DNA of 64,000 nucleotides from Alphaproteobacteria bacterium MarineAlpha11_Bin1 (lineage in GTDB: Bacteria; Pseudomonadota; Alphaproteobacteria; MPNO01; UBA830), in assembly GCA_002937455.1 (NCBI GenBank), contig PTJZ01000005.1, positions 124,001-188,000 of the forward strand. Reading direction: 5' to 3'. Shown here one piece after another: positions 45,750 through 54,860 of the stretch (the first letter of the stretch is position 1; each line of letters opens with the position of its first letter). Made by a program: the position numbers and the translations under genes. The notes beneath the pieces were generated by a model, which was given only the letters and a program-made list of their open reading frames with translations, did no database searches and had not been told where the DNA came from.

Positions 45750-46954
45750 AAGACCGTTGGCTCAGTGTCGTCGGTATCGGTGAGGATGGCCTTGACGGGT
45801 TAACTCCGCGTGGGCGCATGCTGATCGATGCTGCTGAAATCTTGATAGGCGGTGAACGGCATCTTGCAATGTTGCCCGATGACGATCGTGAACGACTGAC
45901 CTGGACGCGGCCGTTGACAGATCTTATGACGAAAATTTCCGAAATGCGTGGTCGACTGGTCTGCGTATTAGCCACCGGCGATCCAATGTTTTTCGGGATC
46001 GGCGTGACGCTGTTGAAACACTTCGCGGCCGAAGAAATGGATGTCGTGCCGTCGCTTTCGGCGTTTACGCTCGCTGCCGCGCGACTTCGCTGGGCTCTTG
46101 CGGATGTCGACCAACTGACCCTGCATGGTCGTCCGGCCAGCCTAATAGTACCTTTCATCCAGCCCGGCTCCCGGTTACTGATCTTGGCCGACGGCTCGGG
46201 CACCCCGGCGCAGGTGGCTGACATCCTCACCGAGCGTGGTTATGGGGATAGCGAGATGACTGTTTTGGAACATATGGGAGGTGCTTGTGAACGCCAACTG
46301 GTTGGGGATGCCGGCAATTGGGACCACGACGATATCGCGGCGTTTCACACGCTTGCTGTCAACTGCGTCGCTGGTACGGATGCCGTTATTTTGCCGCGAA
46401 TTCCCGGTCTGCCGGATGAAGCGTTTAGCAGCGACGGCAACATTACCAAACGCGAAGTCCGCGCCTTTACACTCTCCGCTTTGGCGCCGGTGCCAGGACA
46501 ACATCTTTGGGATATCGGCGCTGGATGTGGGTCGGTAGCGATTGAATGGATGCGGACTCATCCGGCTTGCCGGGCGTCGGCTATCGAAAGCCGTGCCGAC
46601 CGGATTGGTCTAATCGCTCGCAACGCTGTCGCGCTTGGCGTTCCACGTCTTCGGATGATAGAGGGAGAAGCGACCGAGGTGCTGGCGCAGCTAGATGCGC
46701 CAGATGCCGTTTTCGTCGGGGGTGGTGGTTCCAATCCCGAGTTGCTCGATCTTTGTTGGAAAGCGCTTAAGCCAGGCGGTCGTCTAGTCGCTAACGCCGT
46801 AACTCTGGAAAGCGAAGGCACTTTGGCAGTATTTCGCGAGGCATATGGCGGCAATCTTGCACGCATATCAATTTCCCGTGCGGAGCCCGTCGGTTCTCTC
46901 ACTGGTTGGAGACCGACCATGCCCGTCACCCAGCTTGCCGCTGTGAAAATCTGA
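45746..46954 (+). CDS. cobL: Precorrin-6Y C5,15-methyltransferase (decarboxylating), CbiE-CbiT fusion
   Basis: A 402-residue two-domain protein. The CbiE-type methylase (about 1-200) begins VVGIGEDGLDGLTPRG and has ATGDPMFFGIG; the CbiT-type decarboxylating methyltransferase (about 210-400) has the SAM motif LWDIGAGCGSVAIEWM near 253-268. Fusion of both halves is the CobL arrangement. It overlaps cobH and cobI by four bases and one base respectively. Confidence 0.95.
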   Translation: MKDRWLSVVGIGEDGLDGLTPRGRMLIDAAEILIGGERHLAMLPDDDRERLTWTRPLTDLMTKISEMRGRLVCVLATGDPMFFGIGVTLLKHFAAEEMDVVPSLSAFTLAAARLRWALADVDQLTLHGRPASLIVPFIQPGSRLLILADGSGTPAQVADILTERGYGDSEMTVLEHMGGACERQLVGDAGNWDHDDIAAFHTLAVNCVAGTDAVILPRIPGLPDEAFSSDGNITKREVRAFTLSALAPVPGQHLWDIGAGCGSVAIEWMRTHPACRASAIESRADRIGLIARNAVALGVPRLRMIEGEATEVLAQLDAPDAVFVGGGGSNPELLDLCWKALKPGGRLVANAVTLESEGTLAVFREAYGGNLARISISRAEPVGSLTGWRPTMPVTQLAAVKI

Positions 46955-47658
46955 TGGTCGGCAGGCTGTATGGCGTTGGAGTGGGTCCCGGGGACCCCGA
47001 GCTGTTGACCCTGAAAGCGTTGCGAATCCTAAAATCTGTTCCTGTTCTAGCGTGGCCCGCCCCAGAAGAAGGCCCCAGCTTGGCACGTCAGATCGTTGCT
47101 GAGCACCTACCTGGAACCCAGCGTGAGATCGCCATCCGCATGCCGCTGTTGCCGGCTCGGTTCCCATCCGACGATGTATACGATAAGGCGGCCATAGAGA
47201 TTGATGATGCCCTCTCCGCCGGCGACGATGTTGCCGTAATTTGCGAAGGCGATCCCTTTTTTTATGGATCGTTCATGTATTTGTTCGGACGCCTTGTCGG
47301 TGACCATGCCATCGAGGTTGTGCCCGGTGTCTCGTCTCTGACCGCCTGCGCAGCCGCGCTTGGGTCTCCGCTATCAGCCAAGAACGATGTACTATCGGTG
47401 ATCCCGGGCCCGTTGGATGCCAAGACGCTCGCAAAACGTTTGGTAGAGGCTGACGCTGCCGCGATCATTAAGGTTGGTCGGCATCTTGAAAAAATCCGTA
47501 GTGTGCTGGCTGATCTTGGCCTGTCCGAAAATGCTCGCTATATCGAACGCGCGACCATGGACAAACAGCGAGTCGTGAGATTGGCCGATGTCGGAGACGG
47601 CGACGCGCCTTATTTCTCCATGATCCTTTTACACAAGCGCGCCCAAGCATGGAAATGA
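46954..47658 (+). CDS. cobI: Precorrin-2 / cobalt-factor II C20-methyltransferase
   Basis: SAM-dependent methylase of 234 residues (CobI/CbiL). Starts GRLYGVGVGPGDPELLTLKA, the N-terminal SAM loop of the tetrapyrrole methylase fold; CEGDPFFYGSFMYLFGRL near 106-123 and VVPGVSSLTACAA near 129-141 follow. ATG 46954 shares a base with the cobL stop. Metal-free versus cobalt-containing substrate cannot be told from sequence; see the hybrid-pathway finding. Confidence 0.94.
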   Translation: MVGRLYGVGVGPGDPELLTLKALRILKSVPVLAWPAPEEGPSLARQIVAEHLPGTQREIAIRMPLLPARFPSDDVYDKAAIEIDDALSAGDDVAVICEGDPFFYGSFMYLFGRLVGDHAIEVVPGVSSLTACAAALGSPLSAKNDVLSVIPGPLDAKTLAKRLVEADAAAIIKVGRHLEKIRSVLADLGLSENARYIERATMDKQRVVRLADVGDGDAPYFSMILLHKRAQAWK

Positions 47659-49472
47659 CTGGGCCTGCAATTATAGTACTCGGGCCGGGCGGGATAGTAA
47701 CTGCGCGGAAAGTTAAATCCGCGGTTTCCGGTAGCAATATTCATGGTTTGGCGAGCCGATTGCAGGACGTGGATATTGTATTTGAAGATACCGGATATCA
47801 TGTTCGTGCTTTGTTTGAACATGGTACACCCGTGATTGGTATTTGTGCTGCAGGGATATTGATCCGGCTATTGGGCTCGGCTCTGTCTGACAAGACCACC
47901 GAACCTGCCGTCATTGCCGTCGCCGAAGATGGCTCTACTGTAGTTCCACTTCTGGGAGGGCATCATGGGGCAAATGAATGTGCTAAAACGATTGCGGACG
48001 CGATTGGTGTTTCGGCCGCCATTACAACGGCCGGGGATCTGCGTTTCGGTGCCGGACTTGATAATCCACCCTCCGGGTGGGTGTTAGCTAATCCAAGTGA
48101 CGTAAAGTCTTTTACGGCTGACCTGTTGGCCGGGGAGGCGGTGAGCCTCGACGGCACTTTACCTCAATTTATTGCCGACACACAGATCCCGAGAGACCTT
48201 GCCGGCGCGCTCCGTATCTCTTCAACGCCGTATTGTGATCCCGGTAATGCCAAGCATTTGGTTTATAACCCCGCAATAGTTGCTATAGGGGTCGGCTGCG
48301 AACGAGGCACTGAGCTGGATGAACTGGAGGCGTTGGCGGATAAAGCACTGAGAGAGGCGAATATCGCCCCTTCAGCTATCGCCGGGGTATTTTCCCTAGA
48401 CCTTAAGGCGGACGAGCCGGCAGTCCATGCACTGGCAGTATCTCTGAACGTGCCCGCCAGATTCTTTGATGCAGAGACGCTGGAGGCTGAAACACCGCGG
48501 CTGCAAAATCCGTCTGACGTGGTTTTTCGTGAAGTTGGGTGTCATGGCGTATCGGAAGCTGCCGCGCTCGCGGCCTGTGGCCCAGAAGGTAATTTGATTT
48601 CTGCCAAGATCAAATCCGCGCGAGCCACCTGTGCTCTTGCGCTGGCGCCATCTCCAATAGTATTAGCCGATACCGGTCTACCGCAAGGCCGGCTGCTGAT
48701 TGTTGGAACCGGGCCCGGAAGTGACGGTTGGATGACTTCGGAGTCGGAATCTGCGGTGGCGTCAGCGACTGATCTTGTGGGCTACACGTTGTACCTGGAT
48801 ATTCTTGGACCCCGCGCAGTAGGCAAGAATCGTCACGATTTTCCGTTGGGCGAAGAGATGGCCCGGGCGCATGCCGCGCTCGATATTGCGGCAACGGGCA
48901 AAACGGTCGCCTTGGTTTCGTCCGGCGATCCTGGAATTTACGCGATGGCGACCTTGGTATTCCAACTCCTAGAAACCAGCGGCCACGCTGACTGGAAACG
49001 TCTTGCGATCGAGGTCTGTCCTGGGATTTCCGCGCTGCAGGCCGCGGCCGCTAGATCAGGCGCACCCCTCGGCCATGATTTCTGCACTATTTCTCTGTCA
49101 GACTTACTTACCCCGTGGGACGCCATCGAACGACGCGTCCGCGCAGCCGCCGAAGGGGATTTCGTGATCGCATTCTATAATCCGGTCTCTATGCGTCGTA
49201 CTTGGCAGCTCAAGAAAGCGCGCGAAATTCTTCTCGATGCCCGCCTCGGGACGACACCGGTGGTTCTGGCCCGCAATCTGGGTCGCGATGGAGAACAAAT
49301 CCGCACGGTGACGTTGGAAACGTTGGATGTTACCGACGTAGATATGTTGACAATCGTCCTCGTAGGTTCTTCGGAAACGCGGGCGGTGATGCGAAGCGAC
49401 GGACGGCAGTGGGTATACACTCCGCGCGGCTACGACGGAAAAAAATCGAACGAGAGGAAAGCCACGGGATGA
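47649..49472 (+). CDS. CbiG-CobJ fusion: cobalt-precorrin-5A hydrolase / precorrin-3B C17-methyltransferase
   Basis: A 607-residue fusion. Residues about 1-330 are CbiG: the N-terminal part has GICAAGILIRLLG and PLLGGHHGANECA, the C-terminal CobE-like part has AIGVGCERGTELDEL and EVGCHGVSEAAAL. Residues about 348-600 are a CobJ/CbiH methylase with GRLLIVGTGPGSDGWMT, VSSGDPGIYAMA and GHDFCTISLSDLLTPW. CbiG opens the delta-lactone in the early-cobalt route, and CobJ methylates C17 with ring contraction. Overlaps cobI by ten bases and cobM by four. The fusion pairs two consecutive steps. Confidence 0.94.
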   Translation: MEMTGPAIIVLGPGGIVTARKVKSAVSGSNIHGLASRLQDVDIVFEDTGYHVRALFEHGTPVIGICAAGILIRLLGSALSDKTTEPAVIAVAEDGSTVVPLLGGHHGANECAKTIADAIGVSAAITTAGDLRFGAGLDNPPSGWVLANPSDVKSFTADLLAGEAVSLDGTLPQFIADTQIPRDLAGALRISSTPYCDPGNAKHLVYNPAIVAIGVGCERGTELDELEALADKALREANIAPSAIAGVFSLDLKADEPAVHALAVSLNVPARFFDAETLEAETPRLQNPSDVVFREVGCHGVSEAAALAACGPEGNLISAKIKSARATCALALAPSPIVLADTGLPQGRLLIVGTGPGSDGWMTSESESAVASATDLVGYTLYLDILGPRAVGKNRHDFPLGEEMARAHAALDIAATGKTVALVSSGDPGIYAMATLVFQLLETSGHADWKRLAIEVCPGISALQAAAARSGAPLGHDFCTISLSDLLTPWDAIERRVRAAAEGDFVIAFYNPVSMRRTWQLKKAREILLDARLGTTPVVLARNLGRDGEQIRTVTLETLDVTDVDMLTIVLVGSSETRAVMRSDGRQWVYTPRGYDGKKSNERKATG

Positions 49473-50233
49473 CGGTTTGGTTCATCGGCGCGGGACCGGG
49501 AGATCCCGACCTTCTCACCATTCGTGGACGCGACGTCATCGCGCGGTGCGAGGTTTGTCTCTACGCTGGATCTCTGGTGCCTGAAGCCGTGGTAGCCCAC
49601 GCACCCCATGGTGCCTTGGTTCTCGACACTGCATCAATGACCCTGACTGATATTATCGGCTATATGGAAAAGGCCCATGCGGTCGGGCATGATGTGGCGC
49701 GGGTCCATTCCGGAGATCCGTCTCTTTATGGTGCCATAGGCGAACAGATCCGGCGGCTTAACGCGCTCCGCATCGATTTCGAGATCGTACCCGGCGTACC
49801 CGCCTATGCGGCTGCAAGCGCATTGCTGAAACGTGAACTGACACTACCTGACGTGTCACAGACGGTAATTTTGACGCGTACCGCGATGAAGGCGTCTGCC
49901 ATGCCCAAGAATGAAGATCTAGATATACTTGGTAGATCTGGAGCGACGCTGGCAATTCACCTATCAGTCCGCAACCTGAAACATGTCTGTGAAACCTTGA
50001 CGCCTCATTACGGTGCTGATTGTCCGGTCGCGGTCGTGTTCCGCGCAAGCTGGCCAGACGAAAAGGTGATAGAGGGGACATTGGCTGATATCCGTAATCA
50101 AGTTCGGGAGGCTAAGATCACGCGCACCGCCCTGATTTTGGTTGGCCGCGTACTGTCTCCCGTGGCGTTTGCGGATTCTGCTTTATACGATGCTGACCAC
50201 GTGCACGTATTGCGGCCGAGGCGTAAAGAATAA
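49469..50233 (+). CDS. cobM: Precorrin-4 / cobalt-precorrin-4 C11-methyltransferase
   Basis: A 254-residue tetrapyrrole methylase (CobM/CbiF). It begins MTVWFIGAGPGDPDLLTIRG, has YAGSLVPEAVV near 31-41, RVHSGDPSLYGAIGEQ near 76-91 and VPGVPAYAAASALLKRELT near 102-120. ATG 49469 overlaps the fusion gene stop by four bases; open codons further upstream lie inside cobJ and are not used. Last gene of the plus-strand ring operon; cobK faces it from the other strand after 133 bases. Confidence 0.95.
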   Translation: MTVWFIGAGPGDPDLLTIRGRDVIARCEVCLYAGSLVPEAVVAHAPHGALVLDTASMTLTDIIGYMEKAHAVGHDVARVHSGDPSLYGAIGEQIRRLNALRIDFEIVPGVPAYAAASALLKRELTLPDVSQTVILTRTAMKASAMPKNEDLDILGRSGATLAIHLSVRNLKHVCETLTPHYGADCPVAVVFRASWPDEKVIEGTLADIRNQVREAKITRTALILVGRVLSPVAFADSALYDADHVHVLRPRRKE

Positions 50234-50366
50234 TTATTCAGACCCGACCCTACTCCTCTAGAAGGAACGGTTAATATAAAAACTTCCAATACCCCTATTC
50301 CAGATATCCATTGGGCGGAAATTCCAGTCGGTGAAATAGTTGATTATCTCTGGCACGGTCTTCAAT

Positions 50367-51116
50367 TCACCGGCGCCGATGCATGCCCATCCAGTCCAGC
50401 GCACGGTCTATATTATCGACGGTATTTCCGGGTAACGATGAAGGCCGCCCGATCATTAAAACCGATAACCCGAGGTTTCTGGCCGCAGTAATCTTCGCAT
50501 AGGCGCCATTACCGCCAGCATTTTTGCTCACTAAAACATCTATTTCGTGCGCTTGAAGCAACGCCGTTTCCTGATCAACTGAGAACGGACCGCGGCCAGT
50601 AATGTACGTGGATTTCAGGAGCGGAACGGTTTCCAGTGGATCGACGGTACGTATTAGGAATCTAATATCGTCTATGCCGGCGAAGGCTCTAAGCTCCTGG
50701 TGACCCACAGAGAGAAATGCGGCTGTGCCTAGGGCTCGTATTTTTCGGCTAGCGTCCGCGATGTCGTCGGCGTGGTACCAAATATCACCGGAGACTGCCT
50801 GCCATGCCGGGCGCAGTAGGCGGAGCAGTGGTATCCCGGTTATCTGGCAGGAGTTATGCGCATTTAAAGAAATCTGTTCTGCAAAAGGGTGGGTGGCATC
50901 GACTACCAAATCAATGTTTCGTGCAAGCAGCCAAGCGGATAGTGCTGCCACTCCGCCGAACCCGCCTGTTCGGATGGTAACATTGTCGGGACGAGACGGG
51001 TTGCGGGTCCGTCCGGCCAGCGAGTAGGTGACATCAAAATTCTCGGCGGTCTTGCGAGCGAGAGCGACGGCCTCAGATGTACCGCCCAGCAATAGCGCTC
51101 GCGGCCGGTCAGCCAT
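50367..51116 (-). CDS. cobK: Precorrin-6A / cobalt-precorrin-6A reductase
   Basis: NADPH-dependent reductase of 249 residues. The Rossmann loop LLLGGTSEAVALA is at 8-20; VVDATHPFAEQIS near 71-83 and LLRLLRPAW near 97-105 are family signatures; SVGHQELRAF and TGRGPFSVDQE follow. It overlaps cbiD by eight bases. The 133-base gap to cobM holds no clear gene. Confidence 0.93.
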   Translation of the reverse strand: MADRPRALLLGGTSEAVALARKTAENFDVTYSLAGRTRNPSRPDNVTIRTGGFGGVAALSAWLLARNIDLVVDATHPFAEQISLNAHNSCQITGIPLLRLLRPAWQAVSGDIWYHADDIADASRKIRALGTAAFLSVGHQELRAFAGIDDIRFLIRTVDPLETVPLLKSTYITGRGPFSVDQETALLQAHEIDVLVSKNAGGNGAYAKITAARNLGLSVLMIGRPSSLPGNTVDNIDRALDWMGMHRRR

Positions 51117-52197
51117 CGGATGTACCTACGAGGGTACCCTGTCGGTCGAAAATCAGTACCCGTATTGTGGACCCGCTATTGCCGATAGTGTCCTTTGCGA
51201 CGTCTCGGGCGCGGCGGGCAATTTCGTCTGCGAGTGGTATATCATTTGTCTGACCGAGCGACAGCACTTCTGCCGCGGTGTTTGCGTTTTCTATTGCGGC
51301 ACGTGCGACGTCATCTGCTCCGAGATTCCGGGCGATACCGGCCAGCCACGACAGATCGACTTGGCTGCGCCCAGAATGAAGGTCCAAGTTACCTTGCGCT
51401 AGCTTACACAACTTGGCGAACCCGCCGCCGATGACGACATCTGGCACAGGGTGTGTACGTAGATATTTAAGCATACCGCCAGCAAAATCACCCATATCGA
51501 CCATCGCATGATTGGGTAGCCCTAGCATCGTCTGGGTCTTTTCTTCGGATGTTTTGCCGGTACAGCCGGCGACCGTCTGTTCACCGCTCGCGCGTGCGAC
51601 ATCGATTCCCCGATGGATGGACTCGATCCATGCCGCACACGAATAGGGCACCACAATACCGGTAGTGCCGAGGATAGAAATCCCACCGACAATACCAAGA
51701 CGAGGATTCCATGTTTTTTCTGCGAGCGCGGCTCCGTCGGCGACTGAAATGGTGATGATCACGTTTCCGTCTCCACCGTGGGCTGATGCAACTTCGTTAA
51801 TGGTATTTGAAATCATCTGACGTGGAGCAGGGTTAATAGCTGGCTCTCCAACCGGGAGCGGCAGGCCCTCTCGGGTAACTATACCGACCCCGTCACCAGC
51901 CCGAAACTTGATACCGTCTCCCGCCCCGCATATAGAGACACTGACCTGTATCAAAGCACCATGGGTGACGTCAGGATCATCGCCTGCATCCTTAATGATG
52001 GCGGCATGGGCGGTGTTTTTGTCAATTTCTTCCCGTGCAAGTGCAAACGCGGGCCTCTCGCCTTTCGGCAGGGTAATGTGTACCGGATCGGGGAAGTGGC
52101 CAGTCAAAAGTGCTGAATAGGCGGCTTTCGCTGCCGCGGTCGCGCAGGCGCCCGTGGTCCAGCCACGACGTAATTCTCTTTCGGGCTTACGTGCCAT
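51109..52197 (-). CDS. cbiD: Cobalt-precorrin-5B (C1)-methyltransferase CbiD
   Basis: A 362-residue CbiD protein. RRGWTTGACATAAAKAA near 10-26 is the SAM-site start; DAGDDPDVTHGALI near 70-83, GDGVGIVTREGLPLPVGEPAINPAPRQMI near 101-129 in parts, and GTTGIVVPYS near 172 are typical. CbiD replaces CobF and belongs to the oxygen-independent route. It is divergent from cobA with 29 bases between start codons, and co-transcribed with cobK. Confidence 0.95.
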   Translation of the reverse strand: MARKPERELRRGWTTGACATAAAKAAYSALLTGHFPDPVHITLPKGERPAFALAREEIDKNTAHAAIIKDAGDDPDVTHGALIQVSVSICGAGDGIKFRAGDGVGIVTREGLPLPVGEPAINPAPRQMISNTINEVASAHGGDGNVIITISVADGAALAEKTWNPRLGIVGGISILGTTGIVVPYSCAAWIESIHRGIDVARASGEQTVAGCTGKTSEEKTQTMLGLPNHAMVDMGDFAGGMLKYLRTHPVPDVVIGGGFAKLCKLAQGNLDLHSGRSQVDLSWLAGIARNLGADDVARAAIENANTAAEVLSLGQTNDIPLADEIARRARDVAKDTIGNSGSTIRVLIFDRQGTLVGTSDG

Positions 52198-52226
52198 TAC
52201 ACTGTTATATGTGTTAAGAGTTCTTC

Positions 52227-53066
52227 ATGGAACGGCTCACTTTCGAAATGCCCCAATTCGAGCCTGGTTGGGTGTGGCTAACCGGGGCCGGCCCCGGTGA
52301 CCCGGGGCTGCTGACACTCCACGCGCTCAACGGCATACGCCAGGCGGATGTGATCGTGCACGATGCGCTGATCGCCGATAAGATTCTTGAGCAGGCCGCC
52401 GAAACTTGTGAAATAGTCTATGCCGGCAAGCGCGGCGGCAAGCCGTCACCAAAGCAGCCGGACATCTCTGCCCGACTGGCCAAGCTGGCTCGTGAGAGCA
52501 AAAGGGTCCTGCGGCTCAAAGGTGGTGATCCTTTCATATTTGGCCGTGGCGGCGAAGAGGCGCTGGCGCTGGTGGCAGCGGGTATACCTTTCCGAGTTAT
52601 TCCTGGAATTTCGGCGGGCGTTGGCGGGCTTGCCCATGCCGGCATACCTCTCACTCACCGCGAGACCAATTCTGCCGTTGCGTTTATCACCGGTCATGGC
52701 GCATCGGGTGATATCCCAGACGGGATTGATTGGCCGGCGCTGGCTGCTGGGTCTCCAGTGCTAGTAATTTACATGGCGATTAAGCATCTGGCGACAATCC
52801 GCCAACGTCTTTTCGATGGCGGCCGACACCCAGATGAAGCTGTCGCTGTCGTATCTAATGCGACGCGAGATGACGAGATGGTGATGGAAACCACACTTGG
52901 CCGGTGCGTCGAAGACGTCGCATATTCGGAGGTTAAGCCGCCTGCCATGGTGGTAATCGGAGAGGTAGTCCGCCTCCGCGATGGACTTGATTGGGCTGGC
53001 GCGCTCGGCGGTAAAATGCTGACATCTGATCCGCTCGGCAATCGTACCGAGCGCGAAGTGGGTTAG
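52227..53066 (+). CDS. cobA: Uroporphyrinogen-III C-methyltransferase
   Basis: Makes precorrin-2 from uroporphyrinogen III by two SAM methylations; 279 residues. VWLTGAGPGDPGLLTLHA near 17-34, VYAGKRGGKPSPKQ near 70-83, RLKGGDPFIFGRGGEEA near 96-112 and VIPGISAGVGGLAHAGIPLTHR-type sequence near 131-150 define the family. No CysG-type dehydrogenase/chelatase domain is attached, so precorrin-2 oxidation to sirohydrochlorin for CbiX would need another protein. cobB follows after six bases. Confidence 0.95.
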   Translation: MERLTFEMPQFEPGWVWLTGAGPGDPGLLTLHALNGIRQADVIVHDALIADKILEQAAETCEIVYAGKRGGKPSPKQPDISARLAKLARESKRVLRLKGGDPFIFGRGGEEALALVAAGIPFRVIPGISAGVGGLAHAGIPLTHRETNSAVAFITGHGASGDIPDGIDWPALAAGSPVLVIYMAIKHLATIRQRLFDGGRHPDEAVAVVSNATRDDEMVMETTLGRCVEDVAYSEVKPPAMVVIGEVVRLRDGLDWAGALGGKMLTSDPLGNRTEREVG

Positions 53067-53072
53067 CGCCTG

Positions 53073-54389
53073 ATGTACGGTGCCGTTATCGCTGCGCCGG
53101 CGTCGGGCAGCGGAAAAACTACCATTACCCTTGGTCTTCTGCGTCATTTCGCACGTAATAACGTGCCAGTGTCTTCCTTTAAAATAGGTCCTGACTACAT
53201 CGATCCGGGATTTCATACCGCTGCAAGTGGACGCCATTGCCTCAATATCGACGGATGGGCAATGCGCCCGGGTACAATCTCGAAGTTGTTCGGCAAGGTG
53301 GCTGCCTATTCCGAAATTGTTTTCGGTGAGGGGGTGATGGGGTTGTTTGACGGTGCACAGGGTGTCTCAGGCGAGACATACGGTTCTACCGCCGATGTAG
53401 CAGCGCAGCTCGGTCTGCCAGTGATTCTGGTGGTCGATGCCAGTGCGCAGGCCCAGAGTGCCGCCGCTACGCTACATGGCTTCGCCAGCTTCCGCGAGGA
53501 CGTCATAGTTGCTGGCGTGATATTTAATCGGATCGGTAGTGTGCGCCATGCCGATATGTTGAAAGAGGCTGCCGCGCCGCTCGGTATTCCAGTGCTTGGG
53601 TGTGTGCCGAGGATGCCGGGTATCGTGGTTCCAGAGCGCCATCTCGGATTGGTGCAGGCTTGTGAGCTGATGGCGCTGGAAAAATTTCTAGATGCTGCCG
53701 CAGATCTGGTAGCATCGAGTATTGATATTACCGGTCTTCGCGATCTAATGTCTGTGGTCCCGCCCCGTCCCGGCGGTGCCCCGCCGCAGCCAGTACCACC
53801 CATCGGTAAAAGGATTGCCGTTGCTTCGGACGAGGCGTTCCGTTTTCATTACCGCCATGTACTCGATGGCTGGCTTGCTGCCGATGCAGAACTTGTTTCA
53901 TTCTCGCCGCTGGCTGATGAAGCACCAGATGGTTTAGCGGACGCGGTTTATTTGCCCGGCGGATATCCGGAATTACATGCTCGCACTTTGTCAGGCGCGC
54001 GAACGTTTTTGCTTGGTTTAAAATCAGCTGCTGATCGCGGAGCTGTCGTCTATGGCGAATGCGGCGGTTTTATGGTGATGGGCGAGACGCTGACCGATTC
54101 TGAAGGCGATACGCATCAGATGGCCAAACTTCTGCCTTTGGAGACTAGCTTTGCTGACCGTAAAATGCATCTGGGGTACCGCGAAGTGAAACTGATTTCC
54201 GACACACCGTTGGGCCCTACCGGCACAGTGTACGGTGCGCACGAGTTCCACTTCTCCAGCCTAGTGAACGAGGAAGATACTGACTGCTTGTTCACAGCAA
54301 CGGATGCTGCTGGTATCGATCTAGGTACCCACGGTCTGCGGCGAGGCAATGTCATGGGGTCATTCATCCACCTTATTGATCGGCGATGA
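53073..54389 (+). CDS. cobB: Cobyrinate / hydrogenobyrinate a,c-diamide synthase
   Basis: Glutamine amidotransferase of 438 residues (CobB/CbiA) amidating side chains a and c. The ATP-binding ASGSGKTT is at 10-17, KIGPDYIDPGFH near 39-50, VMGLFDGAQG near 89-98, and the glutaminase Cys in YGECGGFMVMG near 328. LPGGYPELH near 293 is also typical. CobB (metal-free substrate) and CbiA (cobalt-containing) are not separable by eye. Last gene of the cobalamin locus. Confidence 0.95.
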   Translation: MYGAVIAAPASGSGKTTITLGLLRHFARNNVPVSSFKIGPDYIDPGFHTAASGRHCLNIDGWAMRPGTISKLFGKVAAYSEIVFGEGVMGLFDGAQGVSGETYGSTADVAAQLGLPVILVVDASAQAQSAAATLHGFASFREDVIVAGVIFNRIGSVRHADMLKEAAAPLGIPVLGCVPRMPGIVVPERHLGLVQACELMALEKFLDAAADLVASSIDITGLRDLMSVVPPRPGGAPPQPVPPIGKRIAVASDEAFRFHYRHVLDGWLAADAELVSFSPLADEAPDGLADAVYLPGGYPELHARTLSGARTFLLGLKSAADRGAVVYGECGGFMVMGETLTDSEGDTHQMAKLLPLETSFADRKMHLGYREVKLISDTPLGPTGTVYGAHEFHFSSLVNEEDTDCLFTATDAAGIDLGTHGLRRGNVMGSFIHLIDRR

Positions 54390-54860
54390 ACTAGTCTCTC
54401 GGTTTGATTTACTATCTCGCGCTCCCCATAAGAAATCTTTGATAAAGGTTATGAAAAAACGTTGGTCACAGCGCGACAGATCAACCGACTGGCCGTGGTC
54501 TGTTTGGCAGGACAGTGAGCGCAAATATAACGGCGGCGCGTATGTGGATGCTGCCGCCGTTGAGACGGGCGCTTGCACCGCCTTCCAGAAGATGCTCGGT
54601 AGAGACCCCGATGGTATAACAATTCTATAAGGAACGTTTCGTGATGAAGACAATTGGGATATGCTAATATGGCGCCAACTGCGTAATGAAAATAGACGCC
54701 GGTGAGATTAACGCGCGAGACGGTAAGGTCAGTGATCATCGTTCCATAGTCCCTTTGTACACGAGTCTACCCATTTCCCCCTCTTTCTTAGGGCCGCTCA
54801 CAGCTCATCTCTGGGCGGGTCCTAGACGGGCAGTAACGGTGGATAAAAAGGAGTTAAATC
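54390..54860. other. Spacer between the cobalamin locus and the catabolic genes
   Basis: About 470 bases. The only frame of note is 54451-54630 on the plus strand, listed separately. No hairpin with a clear T-run was found after cobB, and there is no riboswitch signature. The last part carries AAAAAGGAG at 54845-54853, the ribosome binding site of the MBL gene. Confidence 0.5.
54451..54630 (+). CDS. Possible small protein of unknown function
   Basis: A 59-residue frame beginning MKKRWSQRD with AAAGG a few bases upstream. It is Trp/Arg/Asp-rich at the start and has one Cys in GACTAFQKML. The frame is open further upstream to 54349 but that part overlaps cobB. I do not recognise a family; it could also be the remnant of a longer gene or a chance frame. 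Nearby genes give no hint. Confidence 0.25.
   Translation: MKKRWSQRDRSTDWPWSVWQDSERKYNGGAYVDAAAVETGACTAFQKMLGRDPDGITIL

Noticed and set aside
50234..50366. A protein-like open stretch in the cobM-cobK gap
   Set aside because: No start codon in frame, continues antisense into cobK, and matches no family I know.
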